Positions 31,101 through 40,389 are shown, counted from the first letter of the stretch. The stretch is 64,000 nt of DNA from Forficula auricularia (GCA_024734495.1 JALMQS010000102.1:10573140-10637139), one strand, 5' to 3'. Translations and numbers: made by a program. Notes: a model not told the origin generated them from the letters alone.

Positions 31101-33966
31101 CCTATTTCGGTCGGTTAGTGTTTGAATTTTTAGACTTCTGGGGTCCCACTGATTATGTATACAAAATTTGGTTAAATTTGCTCAAATGGCCTATATTTTT
31201 AATTTTTAACCCCCTCCACCCCCTTAATTTTAGGCCGATATGCACCAAAATCTAATCAGCTCTTAATCTCAATGGACCAAAACTACGTGTGAAATTTGGT
31301 TTCCATATTCCCACTAGTTTTTGAGCTAGATCGTCCACAAAAATTTGGTAACGCACAGACTAACAGACAGACAACCAGACTAACTAACAGACATTTTGAC
31401 AAAACAATTATTATCTCGAAAAATATAATTTTTTCAATGTTCACTTGTTAGAGCTTTTTTGTACACCGCAACGTCATGATTTCGCTCAATTTTTTTTAAT
31501 CAAAATAGTTTCAGCCGTTTTTGAGATATTTTGAAAAAAAGAAGCAAAAAAAAACACTCACCATCATAGCCAGTATGGTAAAGTAAAAAAATCAAAATTT
31601 TAAACCTATAATGGATTAATATTATTTCAACAAGAGCATTAAATAAGTCCTTAATTAAACTAAAAGATTTTTTTGGTTTCTATGCATTATAACTACAATG
31701 AATTTTAATCATTCATCAGGGCTCAATACTATCTCTTTTTTATGAAATTAATTAATTAGAAATATTACGCAAAAACCATTCGACGTCACTCCTATTTTTT
31801 TTAAACAGTTTTCTTCTATAATTCTAATCAAGCAAATGGAATATTATTTGTTTGTAATTAAATAGACAATTTAATTAATAGGGTAGGAAATAAATTGACA
31901 GTTTTTTTAAGATTCACTACCCTCTCCGATTAAAGCCGCCCACGTAATAAATTTATTTATATTTATAGCTACATATTTCATTATAATTATAAAAGTTAAT
32001 AGTAATTTATTTTTTGATTAAATTAACCAAAATAGTTATTTTAAAAAACATTAATATATTTACTTTTTAACCGACTTCAAAAAAGGAGGAGGTTCTCAAT
32101 TCGACTGAATTTTTTTTTTTTTAATGCAATCGAATGCAAGAAGGGGTGCACCAGTAAAGATGTAGCCCCTATGGATCTCGAAAGACCCTTGCATTACCGA
32201 AGAGAAGGGAAAGTTGATTAAGTGAGAGGGTGTAGACGTAGGTGTCTATGCACACTGGTTTTGAAGGTTTGAAGATCATAGGTGCTGGGAAAGATAGAGG
32301 CTGGGAGAGAGTTCCAGTTCCTTGAAGTCATGGGGATATACCATATGTATTCGCGAATGAAGTGGTCCGGCACTTTTCCAATTTGACCGCGAAAGAGTGT
32401 TGGGAGTCGGCAAAACGTGTGCTGCGTGCAAAGCATGCTTTGGGGGGGAATTATTGATTTTATCTGATCAGAGCACCTGCCGTGATAGTATCTATAGAAA
32501 AGGGAAAGGGCAGAGACATTTCTTCGATGAGCCAGCGAGTCGAGGGAGTCGGTGAGGGTAGAATCGTCAATTAGCCTGACGGCTCGTTTCTGAATTGCAT
32601 CAAGGGTAGCAAGAGAATATTTTGAAGCTCCTCTCCACAGATGAGAGCCGTATTCGAGACAGGGGCGGATTTGGGCCTTGTAGATGGTGAGAAGTTGTGG
32701 GGGTTTGTAAAATCGCTTGGACCTGAATAAGCTGCAGATTTCGCTACAGAGGAGATGTGTTCATTCCAAGACAGGTCAGATGCGACAGAGACGCCCAACA
32801 TGGATAGGCTGTCACACATTTTCAGGGTATTCGAATCGAAATGAATATCAGGGAAATCTTTATTTTCGCGCCTAAAAATTAGACAACATTGAGTCTTATT
32901 TGAATTAAAGTTAACTAAATTTTTTTGTCTATGGTACCTGATATCTTCGCCATTTGTGAACATTTAAAAAAAAATAGCCAAATCGGTCCAGGCATTTGAG
33001 AGATCTGCGCTTACAAAGAAAAAGAAATTCATTTTTATTATATAGATTTAGTAAAATTATTTATAATCATGTAGGGTGAGGGAGGGTTAGTTCTTTCATT
33101 TTTAGATTACAGTGGGCTCACTGATTATGTATACAAAATTTGGTTGAGTTTGGTACAAGGGCCTAGATTTTCATTTTTTGATTCTACACCCCCCCCCCTT
33201 GGGCGGTTAGTTTTTGCATTTTTAGGCTTCTGGGGTCTCACTGATTATGTATACAAAATTTCGTTGAGTTTGCTCAAATGGCCTAGATTTTTAATTTTTA
33301 ACCCTTCCTCCACCCCCTTAATTTTGGTAGGATATGCACCAAAATCTAATCAGCTTTTAATCTCAATAGACCAAACCTACGTGTGAAATTTGGTTTCGAT
33401 ATTCACACTAGTTTTTGAGCTAGCTCGTCCACAAAAATTTCGTAACACACAGACAACTAACAGACATTTTGACAAAACAATTATTATCTCAAAAAATATA
33501 ATTTTTTCGATGTTCGCTTATTAGAGCTTTTTTTGTAGACCGAAATGCCATGGTTTTGCTCAATTTTTTAGATATTTCGAAAAAAAAGGAAAAAAAACTA
33601 CTTTTTTTCATGCACGATTACAATACTTGACTATACCCTGTATGGTAAAGTAAAAAAAAAAAAGAAAAATTGATAATTTTTGCATGAATTCAATACAAGG
33701 CTAGCCCAGCAGGTCTGACCGTTAGAACGTACGAGTAAAAAGTAACCAAAACGGGGAAGAAATGTAACCTGAACATAGGTGAGTCCTGTTTGTGCAGCCA
33801 GTCGCTGTTTCTCTTCTCTGTTGGGGTATGGATGGTCTCTTCTGCGGACTAGCCAGCCCTTGAGCAGTCGCTTGATGTCCGGGGTGAACAGTCTTTTCGT
33901 TGGCCGTATCACGTCATTCACTGAACCGTATGGTCTCCGTGGTCTCCTCTCACGAAGCACTCGCAT
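16049..33966 (-). CDS. Mkx: Mohawk-type TALE homeobox transcription factor, five coding exons
   Basis: Predicted nuclear DNA-binding repressor of the Mohawk family, which in animals acts in muscle and tendon development. Exons in transcription order: 33966-33769, 29103-28878, 25230-25149, 19032-18794, 16128-16049. Codon phases agree at all four junctions (0; 1+2; 2+1; 1+2) and give 274 residues. The homeodomain spans residues about 14-80. It shows the TALE loop (HPYPNREEK) and a recognition helix ICNWFANWRRKLK with Ala at position 50, as in Mohawk and Iroquois proteins. After it come RSYNSHARGN and ISVSSDDS, a Mohawk-like ATGMLSKWLKSTAHF motif, and a C-terminal REELDAAEALTRLAN resembling the C-terminal motif of vertebrate Mohawk. 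These make Mohawk more likely than Iroquois. Introns of 4.7, 3.6, 6.1 and 2.7 kb are packed with mobile elements. The true start may lie in an upstream exon. Confidence 0.87.
16225..16942. mobile_element. CCGACTTCAAAAA palindromic element, copy 2, with outer tail
   Basis: Both arms, then the outer segment: GATCCTATCATCAGAACTTG, AACCATCGAAATCGGTTC, AATTGGCGGAGATATGAGG, ending GAACCTCCTCCTTTTTTGAA then GTCGGTTAAAAA. Lies in Mohawk intron 4. Confidence 0.82.
17191..17215 (-). ncRNA. Hammerhead core, helix I weak
   Basis: CUGAAGA, helix II GGGU/ACCC, GAAA followed by an AU palindrome and C; only one base pair of helix I is evident. Confidence 0.42.
17395..17545 (+). pseudogene. PLE ORF C-terminal remnant, frameshifted
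   Basis: Reads LVPLHFERKGLRLDF, a frame break, then ESTEVKLKR, resembling PLHFISKSRKLDLFESAE in the remnant at 2471-2662. No endonuclease or RT motifs remain. Confidence 0.42.
17570..18270 (-). repeat. Poly-G repeat family C, reversed copy
   Basis: Reverse of 6497-7270, from the CACCCC tail to CAAAACCTTAATTTTATATA. Confidence 0.75.
18271..18612 (+). repeat. Family E 3' end
   Basis: ATTTCAGATCCTATACAAAT through CAAAAACTGGGTGCGGAGTG and a G-rich tail to GCTCGGTGGCTCCAGGTACT. It matches 15540-15780. Confidence 0.65.
18794..19032 (-). CDS. Mkx: Mohawk exon D: Ala-rich segment and conserved motif
   Basis: Donor ATTA|GTGAGT at 18793. The acceptor is most likely GTCAAG before TTCTTTTTACTC, chosen because it fits the phase left by exon C; AAAG five bases earlier is the alternative. 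It encodes TDGEGQEILRVASAAIDHNY, an Ala/Thr run, then DLPKATGMLSKWLKSTAHF, the Mohawk-like motif. 79 full codons. Confidence 0.82.
19197..19480 (+). repeat. Repeat D fragment (Helitron-like 5' start)
   Basis: TCTATATAATAAAAATGAAT then CTCAAATGCCTGGACAGATT. The reverse copy is at about 32965-33055. Confidence 0.5.
19597..19804. mobile_element. Harbinger-like palindromic MITE, 208 bp
   Basis: GGGCCAGTTGTATGTCGCAA at the left mirrors TTGCGACATACAACCGGCCC at the right; almost the whole element folds back. Target duplication TTA (19594-19596, 19805-19807), checked against uninterrupted ATCGACTTAAAATC units of repeat H. Confidence 0.88.
19935..20907 (+). pseudogene. Jockey-type LINE fragment, 3' part of pol
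   Basis: Frames in succession read DSTL after YADD-like remains, NSNKTQCCLIS, MLGVSVASDLSWNEHISSVA, IYKAQIRPCLEYGSHLWRGA, LDAIQKRAVRLIDD, the C-terminal hallmark of Jockey-superfamily reverse transcriptases. Several frameshifts. Ends in poly-A after ATTCGATTGCATT. Reverse copy at 32112-32930 and a short one at 54893-55175. Confidence 0.85.
21204..21248 (-). ncRNA. Hammerhead motif, - strand arm, core U4 to A
   Basis: Mirror of 21256-21300 with the same helices, but the core reads CAGAUGA. The change hits an invariant core base and should reduce activity. Confidence 0.5.
21256..21300 (+). ncRNA. Hammerhead ribozyme, + strand arm
   Basis: CUGAUGA (21263-21269), helix II GGA/UCC, GAAA (21284-21287), AUAUAU palindrome, U at the cleavage position 21293, helix I AAACUC/GAGUUU (6 bp). 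One extra U before helix II. Confidence 0.72.
21423..21861. other. AT-rich DNA with a repeat scrap
   Basis: 21655-21720 (GGGGGTCCAGAGGGCGAAGC) resembles 42768-42820. No gene seen. Confidence 0.4.
21862..22007. mobile_element. CGAGGGG element with minisatellite core, copy 1
   Basis: Ends CGAGGGGTGAACCGCGACC / TCGCGGATCACCCCTCG; the core has about three TTTCCAAGTA-CTTCCAAATA units. Flanks AGTTTTCA / TGTTTTAA are similar but not identical. Confidence 0.75.
22249..22491. mobile_element. Palindromic hammerhead element, 243 bp
   Basis: Arms TTAAGTGGATATTGATGAGG ... mirrored to 22491. Exact 12-bp duplication AATAATTGATAA (22237-22248, 22492-22503). Confidence 0.88.
22385..22428 (+). ncRNA. Hammerhead ribozyme, complete minimal type I
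   Basis: CUGAAGA (22391-22397), helix II GGAGG/CCUCC with a GAAUAG loop, GAAA (22415-22418), self-complementary ACGU, C at cleavage position 22422, helix I AAAACC/GGUUUU (6 bp). One extra A before helix II. The mirror arm has lost CUGAAGA. Confidence 0.78.
22690..24136 (+). repeat. Family B repeat, forward copies
   Basis: TATGGCCAAGTATTGTAATC, AAAACGGCTGAAACTATTTT, GAACATCGAAAAAATTA, tandem CAACCAAATTTTGTATACAT modules each followed by G runs. Two overlapping partial copies; the 3' end resumes at 24822-24936 after the MITE. Confidence 0.75.
24137..24821. mobile_element. hAT-like MITE, TIR CAGGGCTTCTTAAACT
   Basis: Left CAGGGCTTCTTAAACTTTTT, right AGTTTAAGAAGCACTG; subterminal GCGACCCC / GGGGTCGC. 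Exact 8-bp duplication CCCTACAT (24129-24136, 24822-24829). Contains a SINE. Confidence 0.9.
24547..24722 (+). mobile_element. tRNA-derived SINE, family F copy 2
   Basis: GGGTTAGGCTAGGTGGTAAC and GGGTTCGAATCCGGCTCGAG as in 15215-15401, same body and A-rich tail. No clear target duplication. Confidence 0.85.
25000..25062 (-). mobile_element. SINE fragment with B box
   Basis: Reverse strand carries AGGTTCGATTCCGGAG and CAACCCTTCTGACATATAAT; related to 53780-53930. Confidence 0.45.
25149..25230 (-). CDS. Mkx: Mohawk exon C: short charged segment
   Basis: Acceptor TTTACCTTTAG before GTAGGCG; it is the only stretch in the 9 kb intron that is non-repetitive and open in the needed phase. It encodes RRKAVVDVASEKSRLQLKRE and then MKMERI. 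The donor CCC|GTTACT is weak, but exon A also uses a GTTAC donor. It was found by phase matching, so it is less certain than its neighbours. Confidence 0.68.
25350..26667. mobile_element. CCGACTTCAAAAA element, long version, with inserted duplication
   Basis: Both arms at 25360-25700, an extra module, and the outer tail at 26360-26660. Split by the duplicated block 25827-26164. Confidence 0.75.
25827..26164 (+). repeat. Segmental duplication of 23967-24305
   Basis: Carries family B sequence, the CCCTACAT site and the left half of the hAT-like MITE, nearly base for base. The flanks at 25784-25820 and 26167-26206 repeat each other (GAGAAAGCGTCTGGCGAATG). Confidence 0.85.
26868..27535. mobile_element. 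CCGACTTCAAAAA element, copy with leading tail
   Basis: Starts TTTTTAACCGACTTCAAAAA, then the outer segment in reverse order, then both arms. The 103-codon frame at 26914 is non-coding repeat. Confidence 0.8.
27546..27780 (+). mobile_element. Family E Helitron-like fragment
   Basis: TCTACTCTTATTAAACGAGC onward, aligned with 14852-15110. Confidence 0.55.
27782..27862 (-). mobile_element. tRNA-like SINE head
   Basis: Reverse strand has GGTCTACTGGCAAAGTC (A box), GCCTCTGATGCAAGAGG (anticodon-arm-like hairpin) and CAGGTTCTAATCTGAC (B box with one change). Too degenerate for a working tRNA. Confidence 0.5.
28255..28790 (+). pseudogene. LINE fragment, C-terminal part of reverse transcriptase
   Basis: Open frame with ISLENRKLLLKTYVWSIAMY, GCETWTIGKAERKILEAFEM, WCYRRMMNIKW, ITNEEVLGKIGERRTLW and GRGRPRLEYFNQIIGDMG, the thumb and C-terminal region of a non-LTR RT. 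No catalytic YADD. Ends ACTGTATACTCAATGATGAT. Tail copies at 60023-60098 (-) and 62394-62477 (+). 5' truncated; clade not assigned. Confidence 0.87.
28878..29103 (-). CDS. Mkx: Mohawk exon B: recognition helix and acidic tail
   Basis: Acceptor ATGTTTCAG before ATC TGT AAT TGG; donor TCTTTTT|GTAAGC at 28877. It starts at ICNWFANWRRKLK (Trp48, Asn51, Arg53 of the homeodomain present), continues TWAHLIRSYNSHARGN and ISVSSDDS, then a Glu/Asp-rich run. Its length of 226 bases leaves one base for the next codon, completed to TGT by exon C. Confidence 0.92.
29330..31006 (-). repeat. Family B reversed copies and CCGACTTC tail
   Basis: 29443-30060 and 30060-30600 are two reversed, partly decayed B copies; 30640-31006 is a CCGACTTC outer tail. 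All in Mohawk intron 1. Confidence 0.7.
31007..31595 (-). repeat. Family B reversed copy
   Basis: TTTGATACTATAACGTAG ... TTGGTAACGCACAGACTAAC ... CAGTATGGTAAAGTAAA. Confidence 0.72.
31596..32065. other. AT-rich intronic DNA
   Basis: Nothing recognised; inside Mohawk intron 1. Confidence 0.5.
32066..33055 (-). mobile_element. Jockey-type LINE fragment inside a CCGACTTC element
   Basis: 32112-32930 is the reverse of 19935-20907 (starts with the T run, includes frames for NSNKTQCCLIFRRENKDF and MCDSLSMLGVSVASDLSWNE). It sits between the two parts of a CCGACTTC outer tail (32066-32111, 32925-32955). Repeat D follows to 33055. Confidence 0.82.
33050..33655 (-). repeat. Family B reversed copy
   Basis: ATAATCATGTAGGGTGAGGG to CCCTGTATGGTAAAGTAAA, ending just before Mohawk exon A. 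Confidence 0.75.
33769..33966 (-). CDS. Mkx: Mohawk exon A: N-terminal half of homeodomain
   Basis: 66 codons from ATG 33966, ending ...LTYVQ with donor CAG|GTTACA at 33768. It carries the homeodomain arm, helices 1 and 2, and the TALE three-residue insertion (RRRDHPYPNREEKQRL). Upstream in frame is TAG AAG GCC ATG, so the exon begins either at an acceptor (TTTTTAG or AAATTAG) just before, or the ATG is the start. An earlier coding exon therefore remains possible. Confidence 0.88.
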
Positions 33967-34339
33967 GGCCTTCTAATTTCTAAAAACAATCAAATCCATT
34001 TGATTAAAATTAAAAACGATTTAATTATTAAAAAAAAACAATGTGATCTGAGAATTGGGTCACAATCTAATCATAAAACAGACCAAAAATTATTATAAAT
34101 GAGAAAGAAAACGCTCTTATTTTATCGATTTTATCTATCTGAAGGTTCACAGTATCATTCTAATATAAGAAAATAGAATTTCAATTAAAAATTTTGTAGT
34201 TTAAATGAAATATTATGAAAAGATTTTTCAATTTCTTCTCTTTGACAGGGAGCCGGCTAGAAATGCCAAAATGTTTTATTTTTTTCCTCGTCACATATTA
34301 AATTAAATGTATTGAAATTTCATACCTATATTTTATTTT

Positions 34340-34975
34340 ATTACTTTAACAAAACGGCTGAAACTATTTTGATTAAAAAAATTGAGCAAAACCATGGCAT
34401 TTCGCTCTACAAAAAAGCTCTAATAAGTGAACATCGAAAAAATAATATTTTTCGAGATAATAACTGTTTTATCAAAATGTCTGTTAGTCTGTTAGGTTAT
34501 TATTCTGTTAGTATGTTAATCTGTGCGTTGCCAAATTTTGTGGACGAGCTTGTTCAAAAAGTAGTGTGAATATCAAAACCAAATTTCACACGTAGTTTTT
34601 GGTGCATATCGACCCAAAATTAAGGGGAGGGGGGCGTTAAAATTTAAAAATATAATATTTTCAAAACAAAAAAACAAGAAAAATGAAATATACTATAAAA
34701 TGAACCTAAAATAACGAAAATATTTTTTTTTTTGTGGCGCCAAAACTAGGGGTCCCCAAAAAACAAAAATCTAGGCCATTTGAGCAAACCCAACCAAATT
34801 TTGTATACACAATCAGTGGGTCCATAGAACACTAAAAATGCAAAAACTAACCCCCTCCCCTGCATGATTATAAATAATTTTATTAAACATTAAATATAAG
34901 TGAGGGGCCAGGTTCTATGGTAAAGTCAAGTGGATGGCCACATCAGAACACGTCAGCTTATTTTATTCAGGATTT
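34340..34975 (+). repeat. Family B forward copy
   Basis: AAAACGGCTGAAACTATTTT through CAAATTTTGTATACACAATC to GGCCACATCAGAACACGTCA, the family's 3' end. Confidence 0.75.
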
Positions 34976-35236
34976 TGGATTTAAATATTTTTTTATTTCT
35001 AGTTTGGCCTTCTCTCATTGACTAGAATTAGACCTATTTTTTAAGAGCTTTTATTTAAAAAATTTATTCCAAATGACGGTCTGAGAAAAAGCTCTAGAGT
35101 GGTAATTTTTAAGTGATTTTTGTATCAGCCCGATTCATTTAGGTTCATAAAAAAAAATCCGAAAAAAATTCTTTTAATTAGTTCATTCTTTACTTAAGAA
35201 TGAAAAGTAAGAACGATTCTGAAATCTCAAGTATTT

Positions 35237-36310
35237 TTAACCGACCAGAGGTTCTCATTCGACTGAATTTTTTTATGCTATGTTACTTGATATCTTCGCC
35301 AATTATGAACCGATTTTGATGATTTTGTTTGCATTGGGTTCAGTCTAGTTTCCGATTGGTCCCGTTTTTTTCATTGGTATTGAATCTTTTTTGATATGTT
35401 TGTTCAGGCATAACTTCTTTGTTTATGAACCGATTTTGATGATTCTTTCTGCCTTTGGATCAGTATAACTCCAAGATATCTAACTATTTATTTATTTTAT
35501 GTATGTTCAGCGAGAACTTTTTGCCACGTGGACCGATTTCGATGAGTCCTTTTTTATTGGAAAATGGGTACCTTAGGGGTGGTCCCATATTAATTTGGTC
35601 AAGTTCTGGTGATATGATCAATGACGAATTAACGTAAATTTCCAATTCCTATGAGCAAATAATCGAAATTATAATAAATAAAATCTTTTATGAAAAAAAA
35701 TCTTAAAACATTCATTTAAAATACACAAACGTTTCGAGAGAATTTCTATATTTATGAATTTAATTTTATTATCATTTTCTGATTCATTCGCCCGACGCTT
35801 TCTCTTACGAGATGCATACAAAGTATTATCTTAAGTCACTATTAATAACATCACTAAAAAGAGAAAAATAAAAATAATTTTTATGAAAAAAACAAAACAA
35901 ATCGACTTCAAAAAAATTAAATGCAACAAATAAAATAATAATAACTAAAAAATCAAATAAAATGCACTAAAAGGTATAAAATAATTATCTAATTTAGTTA
36001 CAACTAAACGACGAAATATTAACATGAAATCACTTTTTGAAGTCGGTGCTAAACATAACTTATATGAATCGAGCTAACTCGCCAAATCGTACTAAGTAAG
36101 ATCCGTCGAGTTACGATTCACTTAAATAGTATATGTTTGGCACCGACTTCAAAAAGTGATTTCATGTTAATATTTCGCCGTTTAGATTATAATAAATAAG
36201 ATAATTATTATTTTATACCTTTTAGTGTATTTTATTTGATTTTTGAAATCTTATTATTTTATTTGTTGCATTTAATTTTTTTGAAGTCGGTTTTATATTT
36301 TTTTTTTATA
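35237..36310. mobile_element. CCGACTTCAAAAA element, long version
   Basis: Outer tail from 35237, extra module 35620-35830 (reverse of 26170-26370), arms 35900-36290. Confidence 0.75.
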
Positions 36311-36427
36311 AAAATTATTTAAGTGATTTTTGTATCAGCCCGTTTCATTCAAGTTCATAAAAAAAATTCTTTAAATTAGTTCATTCTCCACTTAAGAATG
36401 AAAAGTAAAAACAATTCTGAGTATTTT

Positions 36428-37150
36428 TTAACCGACTTCAAAAAAGGAGGAGGTTCTCTATTCGACTGAATTTTTTTTTTTTTTTTTTTTTGTGCCTATG
36501 TTACCTCATATCTCCGCCAATTGTCAACCGATTTTGAAAATTTTTTTTGCATTGGGTCCAGTCTAGCTTCCGATTGGTCCCATTTTTTTCGATTTTTTTC
36601 ATAGGTATTAGATCTTTTTTATTAGGTTTGTTTAGACCTAACCTCTTTGTTTATGAACCGATTTCGATGGTTCTTTTTTTATCCGAAAGGGGTGTCTTAG
36701 GGATGGTGTCATATTAATTTGGTCAAGTTCTGATGATATGATCACTATTAATAACATCACTAAAAGAGAAAAATAAAAATTTTTAAGAAAAAATAAAAAC
36801 CGACTTCAAAAAATTAAATGCAACAAATAAAATACACTAAAAGGTATAAAATAATTATTATCTTATTTAGATTTACAACTAAACGACGAAATATTAACAC
36901 GAAATACTTTTTGAAGTTGGTGCCAAACATATACCTTTTATGAATCGCACTCGACGGATCTTACTTAGTACGTTTGGCTGAGTACGCTCGCTTATAGGTA
37001 TAGTTTGTTTGGCACCGACTTCAAAAAGTAATTTCATGTTAATATTTCGTCGTTTAGTTGTAACTAAATAAGATAATAATTATTTTATACCTTTTAGTGT
37101 ATTTTATTTGTTGCATTTAATTTTTTGAAGTCGGTTTTATTTTTTTCTTA
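36428..37150. mobile_element. CCGACTTCAAAAA element, well preserved
   Basis: TTTTTTAACCGACTTCAAAA, AGGAGGAGGTTCTCTATTCG, long T run, outer segment, then both arms joined by GCACTCGACGGATCTTACTT. Confidence 0.82.
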
Positions 37151-37869
37151 AAATTTTGAAGATATATCCATTTTTATAGTGCATGCCGGGGACCTCTGGG
37201 CGGGTTGTATAGTTACGAATTCACTCAGTGACGGGTCATTCAGCTAGTAGGTAATATAGAAATTAGGTACGAAAACTTTGCTATTCTAATCCGACTAGTT
37301 GGGTCAGCTTATTATTAAGAGAAAAGAAATATTTGCAAAATACAAGTTCGAGCTTTTTATAGAATTTTTAATATTATATAATTGAAATATTTTTTTCATT
37401 TCCATTATATTTGTAACATAAATGAGAATTGCTTGGTGAATCGTCACCATAATTTAATTAATTTATAAGATCTTAGGAAATGTGAATAAATAAATTAAAT
37501 TCAGAATTTTATATTAAACAAGATCGGACGTTTCGTCACTATATTTTGTGACTTCTTCAGCGACTTATTTTTCAACTCAATTATCTGATATTATTATGTG
37601 AAACATTCATCGTTTTTAATTTATCTTATTAATTATTAACAGATTAATTTTTTCTTAACCGTTAAGGAGGTTCTTTCGCGACACTCCACACAAAAAGTTT
37701 TACCCTCGTAAACATTTTATAAATATAAACGATGCTATAATTTTAGGTTATGTTTTTAACGTGACTGTACTTTTTATATTACTATATTCTTTTTATGAAT
37801 GGATCGTTTCCAAGTGACTGTTCTTATCCCCCCCCCCCAATAAAAATAATCCCCCAAATATGTTGTTTT
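37151..37869. other. AT-rich DNA with element end and hammerhead
   Basis: 37190-37260 (ATGCCGGGGACCTCTGGGCG ... CAGCTAGTAG) looks like the end of an unidentified element. Otherwise only the ribozyme motif is recognised. Confidence 0.4.
37523..37564 (-). ncRNA. Hammerhead ribozyme
   Basis: On the - strand: CUGAAGA (37560-37554), helix II GUCAC/GUGAC, GAAA (37534-37531), ACGU, C at cleavage position 37527, helix I GUCG/CGAU (4 pairs, one wobble). One extra A before helix II. No partner arm nearby. Confidence 0.7.
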
Positions 37870-38575
37870 TACTTTGCACCATACAGGGGTATGGTCAAGT
37901 ATTGTAATCGTGCATGAAAAATGTGGTTTTTTTCCTTCTTTTTTTTTCAAAATATCTCAAAAACGGCTGAAATTATTTTGATTAAAAAAATTGAGCGAAA
38001 TATGGCATTCCTCTCTACAAAAAAGTTCAAATAAGTGAACATCGAGAAAAATTATATTTTTTGAGATAATAATTGTTTTGTCAAAATGTCTGTTAGTTGG
38101 TTCAGTTAGTCTGTCTGGTTGTAACGGTTGTCCGTTGAGTCTGTTTTGTGGACGAGCTAGCTCAAAAGCTAGATGGGAATATCGAAACCAAATTTGCATA
38201 AGTAATTTTGGTTCATTGAGATTAAGAGCTGATTAGATTTTGGTGCATATCGACCCAAAATTAATGGGGGTGGAGCGGGAGGTTAAAAATTAAAAATCTA
38301 AGCCATTCGAGCAAACTCAACCAAATTTTGCTACCGTAATCAGTGGGATCCGAGAAGTCTCAAATTCAAAAACTAACCGCCCAAAATGGAGGAGGGGTTA
38401 GGGTCAAAAAAATGAAAATCTAGGCTCTTGTATCAAACTCAACCAAATTTTGTATACATAATCAGTGGGCCTCCAGGAGTCTAAAAATTCAAAAAACCTC
38501 TCCCCTACATGATTATAAATAATTTTATTAAATATAAGTGGGGGCCCAGGTTGTATGGTAAAGCCATTTAAATTG
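37870..38575 (+). repeat. Family B forward copy
   Basis: CATACAGGGGTATGGTCAAG onward; ends near GGTTGTATGGTAAAGCC; its terminal CACATCAGAACACGTCAGCT appears displaced at 38850. Confidence 0.72.
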
Positions 38576-39130
38576 TAATTTTTAAATAAAATGTTTTAAA
38601 TTTATGTTACACTTATTAGAAAGGTTAAAAATATATCATATTAAAAGTTTATTCACTTTCATTGCATTAAAAATATATTTTATTAGTTATTAAAAAAAAA
38701 TCCAAGTATTACGTTTTTTTTGGCCGGCAGTATTTTTCAAATTTTAAATTTTAATAGCGGGAAAAATTTATTTTAACCCACATTTACAAGATATTTTTTT
38801 CTCATTATTTACATTGATATAGATTAACGAGCTTTTCGTGCGTGCCACATCAGAACACGTCAGCTTATTTTAATTGCAATTATTTCATGTTTGTTGTTGT
38901 AAATCGTCTTCAGATTTTAACAGTGTGTTATGTATTATGCTTTTAATGACTTATATTCCAAGTTTCGAAGTTTCTTGAATTTTTGCATTTCTGAAAGAAC
39001 TACCTTATAACAAAGAACAACCACAGTAATATAATATATAAGATAAATTAATTTATTATGGATACCCCCATATTGACTCTTTCGAATCTTCTTGCATCCT
39101 TATCATTAAAAAATCAATTGATTAATATTT
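38576..39130. other. AT-rich DNA
   Basis: 38757-38835 (GCGGGAAAAATTTATTTT, CCCACATTTACAAGATATTT) recurs at 42367-42530. No gene seen. Confidence 0.4.
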
Positions 39131-39137
39131 TTCAAAG

Positions 39138-39882
39138 ATAAAAATTTTTAAGAAAAAATAAAAACCGACTTCAAAAAATTAAATGCAACAAATAAAATAC
39201 ACTAAAAGGTATAAAATAATTATTATCTTATTTAGTTACAACTAAACGACGAAATATTAACATGAAATTACTTTTTGAAGTCGGTGCCAAACAATATACC
39301 TTTTATGAATCGCACTCGACGGATCTCACTTAGTACGTTTGGCAGGTACGCTCGCTTATAAGTATGTAGTTTGTTTGGTACCGACTTCAAAAAGTAATTT
39401 CATGTTAATATTTCGTCGTTTGAGTTGTAACTTAAATAAGATAATAATTATTTTCATACCTTTTAGTGTATTTTATTTGTTGCATTTAATATTTTTGAAG
39501 TCGATTTTATTTTTCTTAAAAATTTTTTATTTTTTCTCTTTTAGTGATGTTATTAATAGTGATCATATCATCAGAACTTGACCAAATTAATATGACACCA
39601 TCCCTAAGACACCCCCCTTTCGGATAAAAAAAGAACCATCGAAATCGGTTCATAAACAAAGAGGTTAGGTCTAAACAAACCTAATAAAAAAGGTCTAATA
39701 CCTATGAAAAAAAATCGAAAAAAAATGGGACCAATCGGAAGCTAGATTGGACCCAATGCAAAAAAAATTTTCAAAATCGGTTGACAATTGGCGGAGATAT
39801 GAGGTAACATAGGCACAAAAAAAAAAAAAAAAAAAATTCAGTCGAATAGAGAACCTCCTCCTTTTTTGAAGTCGGTTAAAAA
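39138..39882. mobile_element. CCGACTTCAAAAA element, complete
   Basis: Both arms and the full outer tail, from AAAAACCGACTTC to CTTTTTTGAAGTCGGTTAAA. Confidence 0.83.
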
Positions 39883-40385
39883 TAAGCTGACTTGTTCTGA
39901 TGTGGCCATCCACTTGACTTTACCATACAATCTGGCCTCTAAAATTATTTATAATCATGTAGGGGGGGGGGTAGTTTTTTCATTTTTAGACTTCTGGGGG
40001 TCCACTGATTATGTATACAAAATTTGGTTGTGTTTGCTCAAATGGCGTAGATTTTTAATTTTAATCCCCCCTCCACCGCCCTTAATTTTGTGTCAATATG
40101 CCAAAATCTAATCAGCTCTTAATCTCAATTGACCAAAACTACGTGTCAAATTTGGTTTCGATATTCACACTAGTTTTTGAGCTAGCTCGTCCACAAAAAT
40201 TTGGTAACTTGCTTACAGACTAACAGACAGACAACCAGACAACCCGAAAACCAGAACAGCAGACAACCGGACAGACTAACTTAACAGACATTTTGACAAA
40301 ACAATTATTATCTCGAAAAATATAATTTTTCGATGTTCACTTATTAAATCTTTTTTGTAGAGCAAATAACCATGGCTCAATTTTA
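39883..40385 (-). repeat. Family B reversed copy
   Basis: Starts ATAAGCTGACTTGTTCTGAT; a tandem CAGACAACC stretch near 40220-40280. Confidence 0.72.
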
Positions 40386-40389
40386 TTAA

